A DNA stretch of 64,000 nt from Prauserella flavalba (lineage in GTDB: Bacteria; Actinomycetota; Actinomycetes; Mycobacteriales; Pseudonocardiaceae): NCBI RefSeq assembly GCF_003202235.1, contig NZ_MASU01000007.1, positions 124,001 to 188,000 of the forward strand. Reading direction: 5' to 3'. Every line of letters starts with the position of its first letter. Position 1 is the first letter of the stretch. The notes under the pieces were generated by a model. That model searched no databases and was not told the origin of the DNA. It saw only the letters and a list, made by a program, of their open reading frames with translations. Positions 1 through 11,100 of this stretch are shown here, in pieces. The position numbers and the translations under genes were made by a program.

Positions 1-1
1 C

Positions 2-304
<303 letters not shown>

Positions 305-307
305 GGG

Positions 308-604
308 CTACAGCTTCTCGTCCCTGACGACGTCGAGGTTGTGGAAGACGGGCGGGCCGTCGCACAGGGCCGTCATCCGCTCCGCGAACCTGCTCGTCTC
401 GGGCAGGTCGGAGTTCTTCATGGCTTCCTCGTAGGACGGGAACTCCACCAGCTCGACATAGGTGCCCGGGTGGTCGCGGTCGCTGCCCATCACCGCGTGG
501 GTGGCGGTCCGCTTGCCCTCCGTCTCCCGCATCCAGCTCTCCATGAGCTCGTTCATCTCGTCGTACCGCGACGTGCTGAACTCGATGAGTTGCATGAAAG
601 TCAT
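308..604 (-). CDS. Conserved small protein, probable dimeric alpha/beta-barrel fold
   Basis: A 98-residue protein with no signal peptide or membrane segment. Alternating beta and alpha segments (MQLIEFST near the N-terminus, YVELVEFPSYEEAM in the middle) resemble small ferredoxin-like alpha/beta-barrel proteins of actinobacteria, but no catalytic residues can be named. The start at 604 is supported by GGAGG seven nucleotides upstream; an internal ATG (M4) is less likely. It converges on the thiolase with a 3-nt gap and has its own promoter region, so it is probably monocistronic. The function is unknown. Confidence 0.75.
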   Translation of the reverse strand: MTFMQLIEFSTSRYDEMNELMESWMRETEGKRTATHAVMGSDRDHPGTYVELVEFPSYEEAMKNSDLPETSRFAERMTALCDGPPVFHNLDVVRDEKL

Positions 605-695
605 GGCAGTGCCTCCAGTGCCGGCCCCCTGCGCACCGGATCATGCGCCCGGCCGGAGGAGGCCGTCAACGCAAGATTTTTCAGACCGGTGGCGC

Positions 696-1118
696 TCAGT
701 CCTCCCGCGGTGGCGGGTACTGGGGCGCGTGGGGCGGAACGTCGCCCGGCGCGGCGGGCGGCCTGTGCCCGTTCACGCTGACCGGCGCCGTCTCCGCCGA
801 GGAGAAGGACGGGCCGCCCTCGGCACGGTGGCGCGCCGCGGGCCCGTGCGGCGCCGGCTGCCGGCGAGCGGCGGGGTAGGCGGCCAGCGGGTCACCTCGG
901 GTGGGCTTGGGCCTGCGCCGCACCAGCCCCGCGAGTCCCAGCAGGCCGGTCAGGCCGAGCAGGCCCCACAGGCCGGGGTTGCCGTCGCCGTCGCCGGAGT
1001 CGGCCGCGGGCTGCTGCTGGGCGGCCTGCGCGGGCACCTGCGGGGGCGCGGCCGCCCCCGTCAGGATCGGCAGGACGAGCGCCGCACCCAGCGCGGCCAG
1101 CCATCGCCGTGTCGTCAC
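696..1118 (-). CDS. Secreted/anchored small protein with WGxxGLxGLxGL-RRR tail
   Basis: A 140-residue protein read from a GTG start at 1118, preceded by a GGGGGTGA stretch. Residues 1-25 form a signal peptide (TTRRW then a hydrophobic run ending near AQA). A short Gln/Ala/Asp-rich linker follows, then the motif NPGLWGLLGLTGLLGLAGLV followed by three arginines. This is the WGxxGxxG layout of bacterial envelope-sorting tails. Unusually, about 70 further residues, rich in Pro and Arg, follow the Arg stop-transfer cluster and would be cytoplasmic. The likely topology is one cleaved or uncleaved N-terminal helix plus one C-terminal membrane helix. The function is unknown. Confidence 0.6.
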   Translation of the reverse strand: MTTRRWLAALGAALVLPILTGAAAPPQVPAQAAQQQPAADSGDGDGNPGLWGLLGLTGLLGLAGLVRRRPKPTRGDPLAAYPAARRQPAPHGPAARHRAEGGPSFSSAETAPVSVNGHRPPAAPGDVPPHAPQYPPPRED

Positions 1119-1243
1119 CGGACCATCACCCCCAGGGAGCCGTCGTTTCCGCACGAGACGGGGCTTCCCCCGCTGCCCGCGCCCGATCGCGACGTGACCC
1201 GGTCGGATGACCGAGACAACCCATTGGGGTTTGCCCGGCCGGA

Positions 1244-2005
1244 TCAGCCCCTGCCGAGGAACGGCATCGCCGTGGCGGTGAGCGTGAGGAACTGCACGTT
1301 CGCCGACAGCGGCAGTGCCGCCATACCCAGCACGGCCTCCGCCACGTGCTCGACGTCGAACGTCGGCTCCGGCCGCACACTGCCGTCGGCCTGCCTGGCG
1401 CCGGTCGCGATGCCCGCGGTCAGCTCCGTCGCGGCGTTGCCGATGTCGATCTGTCCACACGCGACGTCGAATGCCCTGCCGTCCAGTGAGATCGACTTCG
1501 TCAGCCCGGTGATCGCGTGCTTGGTGGCGGTGTAGGCCACGGTCTCGGGCCGTGGCGAGTGCGCGGAGATCGAGCCGTTGTTGATGATCCGCCCGCCCCT
1601 CGGGTCCTGTTCCTTCATCAGCCGCACCGCGTGGTGCGCGCACAGGAACATGCCCGTGAGGTTCACGTCCACGGTCCGCCGCCACTCCTCCACCGCGAGT
1701 GTGTCGACCGAGCCCGGTGCGCCGAACGTGCCCGCGTTGTTGAACAGCACGTCCACCCGGCCCCAGTTGCGGCGTACCTCGCCGAACAACGCGGCGACCT
1801 GCGCGTCGTCGGTGACGTCCGTGGGCACGACGAGCGCCCGCTCCGAGCCGCCGGCGGTCTCGGTGAGCGGGTCCACCCGCCTGCCCGCGAGCGCGACCCG
1901 GTAACCGTCCGCGAGCATCGCCCTCGCCACGCTCCTGCCGATCCCGGAACCGGCACCCGTCACCACCGCCACGCGTTCGTGAGTCATGGGCCGTTGATAC
2001 CTCAT
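1244..2005 (-). CDS. Short-chain dehydrogenase/reductase (SDR)
   Basis: A 253-residue classical SDR and NAD(P)-dependent oxidoreductase. It shows the Rossmann glycine motif TGAGSGIG near residue 16, the NNAG motif, a Ser in the substrate loop and the catalytic YTATK (YxxxK). The C-terminus is the usual substrate-specific region. The start at 2005 has GTGAGG five nucleotides upstream; an internal ATG at 1987 would give a more typical SDR N-terminus and remains possible. It is divergent from vapBC with about 60 nt between them. The substrate is not predictable; proximity to sterol genes suggests but does not show a hydroxysteroid substrate. Confidence 0.85.
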   Translation of the reverse strand: MRYQRPMTHERVAVVTGAGSGIGRSVARAMLADGYRVALAGRRVDPLTETAGGSERALVVPTDVTDDAQVAALFGEVRRNWGRVDVLFNNAGTFGAPGSVDTLAVEEWRRTVDVNLTGMFLCAHHAVRLMKEQDPRGGRIINNGSISAHSPRPETVAYTATKHAITGLTKSISLDGRAFDVACGQIDIGNAATELTAGIATGARQADGSVRPEPTFDVEHVAEAVLGMAALPLSANVQFLTLTATAMPFLGRG

Positions 2006-2034
2006 GCGGGCCTCACGGCCACCAGAGACATCGA

Positions 2035-2063
2035 TGCATCACCATGTTTGATGCTATGATGCA
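2035..2063 (+). promoter_or_regulatory. vapBC operator/promoter with leaderless start
   Basis: The inverted pair TGCATCA (2035-2041) and TGATGCA (2057-2063), with a further TGATGC copy at 2049, lies directly before the antitoxin. A TATGAT hexamer (2055-2060) ends 6 nt before the GTG at 2067, so a transcript starting at the usual distance from a -10 box would begin at or very near the start codon, i.e. leaderless. Overlap of the repeats with the -10 box fits autorepression by the antitoxin or toxin-antitoxin complex (inferred). Confidence 0.5.
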
Positions 2064-2066
2064 CCG

Positions 2067-2318
2067 GTGAGGACGACGATCACGCTGGACCCGGACGTCG
2101 AGGCGCTCGTGCGCAAGCTGATGGCCGAGCGCGGACTGTCGTTCAAGGAAGCCGTCAACAGCGCGTTGCGCTCCGCGCTGGGCACCCCCGCCCGCGAGCG
2201 GTTCCACACCCCCACGTTCGCGATGGGCGGCCCCACCGTGCCGCTCGACCACGCGCTGCGCGTGGCCGCCGACCTCGAGGACGCCGAACTGCAGCGCAAG
2301 CTCGCCACCGGCCGATGA
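2067..2318 (+). CDS. vapB: Antitoxin of a VapBC-type module
   Basis: An 83-residue protein beginning RTTITLDPDVEALVRKLMAE, a ribbon-helix-helix type DNA-binding N-terminus (beta strand TTITLD, then helices). The C-terminal half (around TFAMGG and beyond) would be the toxin-binding tail. It starts with GTG at 2067 with no Shine-Dalgarno visible. The stop codon overlaps the toxin start (ATGA at 2315), the usual translational coupling of such pairs. Its role is to neutralise the PIN toxin and, with it, bind the palindromic operator upstream. Confidence 0.85.
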   Translation: MRTTITLDPDVEALVRKLMAERGLSFKEAVNSALRSALGTPARERFHTPTFAMGGPTVPLDHALRVAADLEDAELQRKLATGR

Positions 2319-2740
2319 AGATCGTCGACGCCAACGTCCTGCTCTACGCCGTCAACAGCGACGTGCCTCAGCACCGCGCCGCCCGCGAGTGGCTGGACGA
2401 GGCGCTCTCCGGCGAGGAGACCGTGGGCTTCTCGTGGATCGTGCTGCTGGCGTTCCTCCGCATCAGCACGCACCCGGGGATCTTCCCTCGCCCGCTGTCG
2501 CAGGAGACCGCGTTCGACACGGTCGAGGCGTGGCTGGGTCAGCCCGGAGCGGTGCTCGTTGAGCCGACGAGCCGGCATGCCGGAATGCTGCGCGGGCTGC
2601 TGGGCAAGGCCGGTACGGCGGGCAACCTCGTCAACGACGCCCATCTGGCGGCGATCGCGGCCCAGCACGGTGCCGAGGTGGTGTCCTTCGACGCGGACTT
2701 CACCCGCTTCGAGGGCGTGCGCGTGCACAAGCTCAGCTGA
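2315..2740 (+). CDS. vapC: PIN-domain ribonuclease toxin (VapC family)
   Basis: A 141-residue PIN-domain protein. The N-terminal VDANVLLYAVN gives the first acidic residue, a conserved E lies in the mid region, NDAHLAA gives the third acidic residue, and SFDADFTRF is the typical C-terminal motif. VapC toxins are Mg-dependent RNases that cut tRNA or rRNA when freed from antitoxin. It overlaps vapB by 4 nt. The gene converges on hsaB with only 40 nt between the stops, and that gap is filled by a hairpin repeat. The quartet of acidic residues looks intact, so the toxin is probably functional. Confidence 0.88.
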   Translation: MKIVDANVLLYAVNSDVPQHRAAREWLDEALSGEETVGFSWIVLLAFLRISTHPGIFPRPLSQETAFDTVEAWLGQPGAVLVEPTSRHAGMLRGLLGKAGTAGNLVNDAHLAAIAAQHGAEVVSFDADFTRFEGVRVHKLS

Positions 2741-2747
2741 ACAGCCC

Positions 2748-2774
2748 CCGCAGTGATGGCCGCCTTCACTGCGG
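2748..2774. repeat. Palindromic repeat, single-unit copy (E5), bidirectional terminator candidate
   Basis: The arms CCGCAGTGA (2748-2756) and TCACTGCGG (2766-2774) are perfect complements. Inside them GGC and GCC pair around one base after a single T/T mismatch. It fills the gap between the converging vapC and hsaB stops, so its transcript from either side forms a hairpin just after the stop codon. The 23-nt unit at 2750-2772 differs at only two positions from each half of the larger palindrome at 48543-48597. No U-tract follows. Confidence 0.7.
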
Positions 2775-2780
2775 CCGGGT

Positions 2781-6241
<3,461 letters not shown>

Positions 6242-6301
6242 ACCTGCCTCGTTCCTGGTCACGAAACCATGCGGGTCTACCTGGCCTGACATCGCCAAGA
6301 C

Positions 6302-6315
6302 TAGAACACGTTCTC
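6302..6315. promoter_or_regulatory. KstR box upstream of hsaA
   Basis: TAGAACACGTTCTC fits TnnAACnnGTTnnA at every fixed position but the last. It lies between the stop of the upstream flavoprotein gene (6323) and the hsaA start. KstR binds this palindrome and is released by steroid CoA thioesters, so hsaADCB should be derepressed on sterols. Confidence 0.85.
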
Positions 6316-6322
6316 GTTTTTG

Positions 6323-7891
6323 TCACCCCGACGCGGCCAGCCCGGCCCTTCTTCCCGAGAACACACAGTCCGCGAGCGAGAGCCCGCTCACATACGAACT
6401 GGAACAGATTCCCACCGCGGTACGTCCCGCGGCGTAGAGCCCGGGGATCGGCACGCCCCCGGTGTCGCGCACCTGACCCGTGTCCTCGTCCACCACGAGG
6501 CCGCCGAGGGTCAGCATCGGGCACGGGTACCCGATGTTCGGCTTGATCGTGAGGTCCACCAGCGAGTACGGCGGCGTCGCGAGCGGCCGCACGAACGCCG
6601 CGGGTTTGCCGAGCGGATCGGGGTTCCCGGCCCGGTAGGCGCGCACGGTCTCGGCAAGCGCTCCGGCGTCCACACCCGCCTTGCGGGCGACCGCCTCGAC
6701 CGAGTCCGCGCTCACGCGCCCCCGGCGCAGCAGGTATACCGCCTGGAGCCACTGGAACCACTGACTCTCCCGGCGCGCCCGCGCCAGGGCCTCGCGCACG
6801 ATCTCGTCGTCCACGAGCAGCCAGCCCTTGCCGCCGTGCTCGCGGATCATCGCCTCGCCGATCGCGGCGCCGTACCGGGACTCGTCGATGAACCGCCGCC
6901 CGTCGGGGCCGACGAGCACGCCGCCAAGGAACGCGCTGGGCGGCGTGAGGAAGCGCCACGCGGACACCTTGTCGAGCGCGGCGGTGGCGGCGCCCGCCTC
7001 GATGCCCATGCGCAGGCCCGACCCGTCGTCGCCTACCGTGCCGAGCGGGAGCCCGCCACGGTAGGCGGGTGCGTGCTCGCGCACCATCGCCCGGTTGGCG
7101 ATGAAGCCGCCCGCGGTGAGCACCACCGCGCGGCGCGCGGTCAGCGCCGCCTCGCGGGCGTAACGCCGTTCGAGCCGCTCCACCCCGCGGTGCAGCACCT
7201 TGCGCAGCGCGGGCACGTAGATCCCCGGTTTGGCCGAGTACCGGCCGAGCAGCCGGTGTGCCCACCGGACCCAGCGCGGCGCGTCCCGCAGCGTCCGCAC
7301 CCGCACGCCGGTGACCGCGCCGTCCTCGGTGATCAGCTCGTACGCCGTGGTCTGCGGCCGCACGCGCACACCCCGCGCGCCGGCGGACTTGGCGAGGCCG
7401 GCGAAGAGCACCTTGCCGGACGTGCCCCTGCCCTTGGCGCGGTGCCCGCGCGCCGCCGGTTTCGCGGCGTCGCAGAACCCGCCCGCGGCCTCGCTGCCGG
7501 AGTAGTACAGGTAGTAGTCGTTGTTGGGGTAGGACGTCTTGACCGGGCAGAGGCTGCCCTCGAAGGGCACGCCGTGCTCCTCCAGCCAGGTGATCATGGC
7601 CGGGCTGCCGTCGCAGAACCGGCGCAGGGTCTCGGCCGAGACCACGTCGCCGACCTCGAGCCGGAGGTAGTCGAACATCGCGTCCGCCGAGTCGTCCACG
7701 CCCGCGTCGAGCTGCTGGGCGGTTCCCCCGCCCGCGTAGACGATCCCGCCGCTCAGCGCGCTCGCCCCGCCCCCGCCGAACCGGTCGATCACCAGCACGT
7801 CGGCGCCCGCCTCGGCGGCCTCGATGGCCGCGCACGCGCCGGCCGCGCCGAAACCGATGACAATCACATCCGCATGACCGCTCACGTCCAC
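6323..7891 (-). CDS. KstD-like FAD-dependent dehydrogenase
   Basis: A 522-residue flavoprotein of the fumarate reductase/3-ketosteroid dehydrogenase superfamily. The N-terminal VIVIGFGAAGACAAIEAAEAG is the dinucleotide-binding fold, followed by GGGGASALSGG. A second FAD contact near the C-terminus reads GLYAAGRTAVG, then SYVSGLSLADC. It lacks the YAGPG segment of true KstD, so delta-1 dehydrogenase activity is not assured; it resembles mycobacterial FAD-binding dehydrogenases of unknown substrate. The GTG start at 7891 is divergent from kstD, sharing a 91-nt region with two KstR boxes, which argues for a steroid substrate (inferred). Confidence 0.85.
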   Translation of the reverse strand: MDVSGHADVIVIGFGAAGACAAIEAAEAGADVLVIDRFGGGGASALSGGIVYAGGGTAQQLDAGVDDSADAMFDYLRLEVGDVVSAETLRRFCDGSPAMITWLEEHGVPFEGSLCPVKTSYPNNDYYLYYSGSEAAGGFCDAAKPAARGHRAKGRGTSGKVLFAGLAKSAGARGVRVRPQTTAYELITEDGAVTGVRVRTLRDAPRWVRWAHRLLGRYSAKPGIYVPALRKVLHRGVERLERRYAREAALTARRAVVLTAGGFIANRAMVREHAPAYRGGLPLGTVGDDGSGLRMGIEAGAATAALDKVSAWRFLTPPSAFLGGVLVGPDGRRFIDESRYGAAIGEAMIREHGGKGWLLVDDEIVREALARARRESQWFQWLQAVYLLRRGRVSADSVEAVARKAGVDAGALAETVRAYRAGNPDPLGKPAAFVRPLATPPYSLVDLTIKPNIGYPCPMLTLGGLVVDEDTGQVRDTGGVPIPGLYAAGRTAVGICSSSYVSGLSLADCVFSGRRAGLAASG

Positions 7892-7902
7892 TACCCTAGA
7901 AC

Positions 7903-7916
7903 TGAAACACGTTCTC
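7903..7916. promoter_or_regulatory. KstR box 1 in the kstD divergent promoter
   Basis: TGAAACACGTTCTC matches TnnAACnnGTTnnA except at the last base. It is 12 nt from the start of the minus-strand flavoprotein gene and 67 nt from kstD, so it probably covers the minus-strand promoter. Confidence 0.82.
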
Positions 7917-7959
7917 GTCTATCGTGACGGAAGCGCCGTCAAGCAGCGACGAAGCCGTC

Positions 7960-7973
7960 TATAACGTGTTACA
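7960..7973. promoter_or_regulatory. KstR box 2, abutting the kstD ribosome-binding site
   Basis: TATAACGTGTTACA matches TnnAACnnGTTnnA exactly. It directly abuts the AGGAGG of kstD (7974-7979), so it lies in the transcribed 5' region or just at the transcription start. Two boxes in one divergent region let the two promoters be tuned separately. Confidence 0.85.
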
Positions 7974-7982
7974 GGAGGTGGC

Positions 7983-9692
7983 ATGGCTGGGGACGCCGAT
8001 CACTCCGCGGAGTTCGACGTCGTGGTCGTGGGCAGTGGGGCCGCGGGCATGACCGCCGCACTGGCCGCCGCCGATGCGGGCCTCGACGTCGTGGTGATCG
8101 AGAAGGCCGCCCGCTTCGGCGGCTCCACGGCCCGCTCCGGCGGCGGCGTCTGGATCCCCGGCAACGAGGCACTGCGCGCCGCGGGGGTCACCGACACGCC
8201 CGAGGACGCCCGTCGCTACCTCGAGGCGATCGTCGGCGACGTCGTCCCCGCCGAGCGGCGTCAGGCCTACCTCGACCACGGCGCCGAGGTGGTCGCGTTC
8301 GTCCACAAACACACTCCCCTGCGGCTGACGTGGGTCCGGGACTACTCGGACTACCACCCCGAAGCTCCCGGCGGGCGGCCCGGCGGGCGCTCCGTCGAAC
8401 CGCTGCCGCTCGACGGCAAGGTGCTCGGCGACGAGCTCGCCAACCTCGAACCGCCCTACAGCGCGCCTCCCCTTGGCGTGCCGATCACGCAGGCCGACTA
8501 CCGCTGGCTGAGCCTGCTCGCCCGGCACCCGCGCGGCATCGCCCGGCTGCTGCGGCTCGGGCTGCGCGGGCTCGCGGGACGGCTCACCGGCAAGCGGTTG
8601 CTCTCCATGGGCCAGGCGCTCGCGGCGGGACTGCGCGCCGGGCTGCTGCGCGCGGACGTGCCCGTGTGGCTGTCGACACCCATGACGGACCTGCAGAGCG
8701 AGCACGGTGTCGTCACCGGGGTGCTCGCCCGGCGCGACGGACGCGAGGTGCTGCTGCGTGCCCGGCGCGGCGTGGTGCTCGCCTCGGGCGGCTTCGAGCA
8801 CAACGACCAGCTGCGGCAGAAGTACCAGCGGCAACCGATCGGTACGAAGTGGACGGTCGGCGCCGTGGGCAACACCGGCGACGGCATCACCGCGGGGCTG
8901 CAGCTGGGCGCGACCGTGGACCTGATGGACGACGCGTGGTGGGGACCGTCGATGCCGCTGACCGGTGGCCCGTGGTTCGCGCTCGCCGAGCGCTCCCGCC
9001 CCGGCTGCATCCTCGTCAACACGCGCGGCGAGCGGTTCGTCAACGAGTCGGCGCCCTACGTCGAGGCCGTACACGCGATGTACGGCCCCGGCGAGGGCCC
9101 CGCGCACAACATCCCGACGTGGCTGGTGTTCGACCAGCGCTACCGCAACCGCTACATGTTCACCGGGCTCGGCCCCCGGCAACCCCTGCCCGGCCGCTGG
9201 TTCAAGGCCGGGATCGCCGCGAAGGCCGCGACGCTGGAGGCACTGGCGGAACGCATCGAGGTGCCCGCGGGCGCGCTGACGGCGACCGTCGAACGGTTCA
9301 ACGCCTTCGCCAGGCGCGGCGTCGACGAGGACTTCGGCCGCGGCGCGAGCGCCTACGACCACTACTACGGCGACCCGCGCAACAAACCCAATCCCAGCCT
9401 CGGCCCGCTGGCGCGGGCGCCGTTCTACGCGGTGAAGATCGTGCCGGGTGACCTCGGCACCAAGGGCGGGCTCGTCACCGACGTGCACGCCCGCGTGCTG
9501 CGCGAGGACGGCACCGCGATCGAGGGCCTGTACGCGGCGGGCAACACGAGCTCCGCCGTGATGGGCCGGACCTATGCCGGCCCCGGCGCGACGATCGGGC
9601 CCGCGATGGTCTTCGGCTACCTTGCGGCGCGCCACCTCGCCGCACAGAATCGAGCACAGCCCACGGCACGACACGCTGGAGGTCCGCGATGA
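7983..9692 (+). CDS. kstD: 3-ketosteroid delta-1-dehydrogenase
   Basis: A 569-residue FAD enzyme that introduces the C1-C2 double bond into 3-oxo-4-ene steroids (AD to ADD), a step preceding ring B opening. The N-terminal VVVVGSGAAGMTAALAAADAG is the FAD-binding motif, followed by GGSTARSGGG. The C-terminal MGRTYAGPGATIGPAMVFG carries the Tyr and Gly of the active site known from KstD1. The aromatic DYSDYHPEAPGG stretch near residue 120 fits the substrate pocket. The ribosome-binding site AGGAGGTG lies just before ATG 7983. It is the first gene of kstD-kshA-x-kshB-hsd4B, overlapping kshA by 4 nt (ATGA). Confidence 0.95.
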   Translation: MAGDADHSAEFDVVVVGSGAAGMTAALAAADAGLDVVVIEKAARFGGSTARSGGGVWIPGNEALRAAGVTDTPEDARRYLEAIVGDVVPAERRQAYLDHGAEVVAFVHKHTPLRLTWVRDYSDYHPEAPGGRPGGRSVEPLPLDGKVLGDELANLEPPYSAPPLGVPITQADYRWLSLLARHPRGIARLLRLGLRGLAGRLTGKRLLSMGQALAAGLRAGLLRADVPVWLSTPMTDLQSEHGVVTGVLARRDGREVLLRARRGVVLASGGFEHNDQLRQKYQRQPIGTKWTVGAVGNTGDGITAGLQLGATVDLMDDAWWGPSMPLTGGPWFALAERSRPGCILVNTRGERFVNESAPYVEAVHAMYGPGEGPAHNIPTWLVFDQRYRNRYMFTGLGPRQPLPGRWFKAGIAAKAATLEALAERIEVPAGALTATVERFNAFARRGVDEDFGRGASAYDHYYGDPRNKPNPSLGPLARAPFYAVKIVPGDLGTKGGLVTDVHARVLREDGTAIEGLYAAGNTSSAVMGRTYAGPGATIGPAMVFGYLAARHLAAQNRAQPTARHAGGPR

Positions 9693-10828
9693 CGCAGTCA
9701 GCCGTTCGCACGATCGACGCGGGCGCACCGCCCACCCGATTCGCCCGCGGCTGGCACTGTCTCGGGCTCGCGGATTCCTTCAAGGACGGGAAACCGCACG
9801 CCGTCAACGCTTTCGGCACCAAGCTCGTGGTGTTCCAGGGCGAGGACGGCACGCTCAACGTGCTGGACGGGTACTGCAGGCACATGGGCGGCGACCTGAC
9901 ACAGGGAACCGTGAAGGGCAACGAGATCGCGTGCCCGTTCCACGACTGGCGCTGGGGCGGCAACGGCAAGTGCGTCTCGATCCCCTACGCCAAGCGGGTT
10001 CCGCTGCGGGCCCGGACCCGCTCGTGGCTCACACTGGAGGAGAACAAGCAGCTGTTCGTGTGGCACGACCCGGAGGGCAACCCGCCGCCCGGCGACGTCG
10101 TGATCCCCCGCATCGAGGGCGTGTTCGACGGCGAGTGGAGCAACTGGACGTGGGACTCGGTGCTCATCGAGGGCGCCAACTGCCGCGAGATCGTGGACAA
10201 CGTCGTGGACATGGCCCATTTCTTCTACATCCACTTCGCGTTCCCCACCTACTTCAAGAACGTCTTCGAGGGCCACATCGCGACGCAGTACCTCAACACC
10301 AAGGGCCGTCCCGACGCCGGCATGGCGTCCAACTACGGCGGCGAGGAGAACCTGCTGCGCTCGGAGGCGTCGTACTACGGACCCTCGTACATGATCAACA
10401 CCCTGCTCAACACGTACAAGGGCCTCGAGATCGAGAACGTGCTGATCAACTGCCACTACCCCGTCACGCCGGACTCGTTCGTGCTGCAGTGGGGCGTGAT
10501 CGTGAAGAAGCTGCCCGGCGTCTCCGACGAGCAGGCCGACAAGATCGCGGGCAAGTTCGCCAAGAGCATCGGCGTCGGATTCCTGCAGGACGTGGAGATC
10601 TGGAAGAACAAGACGCGCATCGACAACCCGCTGCTGTGCGAGGAGGACGGCCCGGTGTACCAGCTACGCCGCTGGTACGACCAGTTCTACGTCGACGCCG
10701 CCGACGTCACCGACGACATGACGCGGCGCTTCGAGTTCGAGGTGGACACCACGCGCGCCAACGAGGTGTGGGAGCAGGAGGTCGCCGCGAACCTGGCCCG
10801 GCAGCAGCAGGAAGCCGGTGTGTCGTAG
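9689..10828 (+). CDS. kshA: 3-ketosteroid 9-alpha-hydroxylase, Rieske oxygenase KshA
   Basis: A 379-residue Rieske non-heme iron oxygenase that hydroxylates C9 of AD/ADD, triggering ring B opening. The Rieske cluster ligands are in CRHMGGDLTQGTVKGNEIAC followed by PFHDW (C-x-H and C-x2-H, about residues 67-90). The mononuclear Fe site lies in NVVDMAHFFYIHF (Asp, His, His). The length equals known KshA proteins. ATG overlaps the kstD stop, and its TAG stop overlaps the next gene's GTG. Electrons come from KshB, encoded one gene downstream. Confidence 0.95.
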   Translation: MTQSAVRTIDAGAPPTRFARGWHCLGLADSFKDGKPHAVNAFGTKLVVFQGEDGTLNVLDGYCRHMGGDLTQGTVKGNEIACPFHDWRWGGNGKCVSIPYAKRVPLRARTRSWLTLEENKQLFVWHDPEGNPPPGDVVIPRIEGVFDGEWSNWTWDSVLIEGANCREIVDNVVDMAHFFYIHFAFPTYFKNVFEGHIATQYLNTKGRPDAGMASNYGGEENLLRSEASYYGPSYMINTLLNTYKGLEIENVLINCHYPVTPDSFVLQWGVIVKKLPGVSDEQADKIAGKFAKSIGVGFLQDVEIWKNKTRIDNPLLCEEDGPVYQLRRWYDQFYVDAADVTDDMTRRFEFEVDTTRANEVWEQEVAANLARQQQEAGVS

Positions 10829-11100
10829 TGGGGCGGGCCGAGACCCTCGCCGACCGGCGGGAGTTCCTCACCGGCGGACTCGTCCCCGTGGCCTGCCGCT
10901 CGTGCGCCACGACGGTGCTGGCGAAGAAGAACAGCCCGCAGCACACGAGCATCCAGTGGACCACCGACGCGGCGACCAGCTGCCCCGTGTTCGCCGAGAA
11001 GGTCGCCGAGGGCGTGCATCCCGCGCTGCTCGACACGTGCGAGAAGCTGCGCGAGAGCATCGCCGAGGCCGCGAGGGAAGGCACGTTCGCCCATGACTGA
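10828..11100 (+). CDS. Small cysteine-containing protein between kshA and kshB
   Basis: A 90-residue protein with GTG start sharing a base with the kshA TAG stop and ending 8 nt inside kshB. It is therefore tightly built into the operon. It has a CRSC (CxxC) pair near residue 24 and a further Cys in SCPVFAEKV about 28 residues on. A short helical C-terminus follows (ALLDTCEKLRESIAEAAREG). There is no signal peptide or membrane helix. The Cys layout allows a metal or Fe-S site, and a ferredoxin-like or assembly role for the KshAB pair is inference only; I do not recognise the family. Confidence 0.75.
   Translation: MGRAETLADRREFLTGGLVPVACRSCATTVLAKKNSPQHTSIQWTTDAATSCPVFAEKVAEGVHPALLDTCEKLRESIAEAAREGTFAHD

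Noticed and set aside
6323-7891. Calling the flavoprotein a second kstD
   Set aside because: The FAD fold fits, but the YAGPG active-site segment of KstD is absent, so only a KstD-like assignment is kept.
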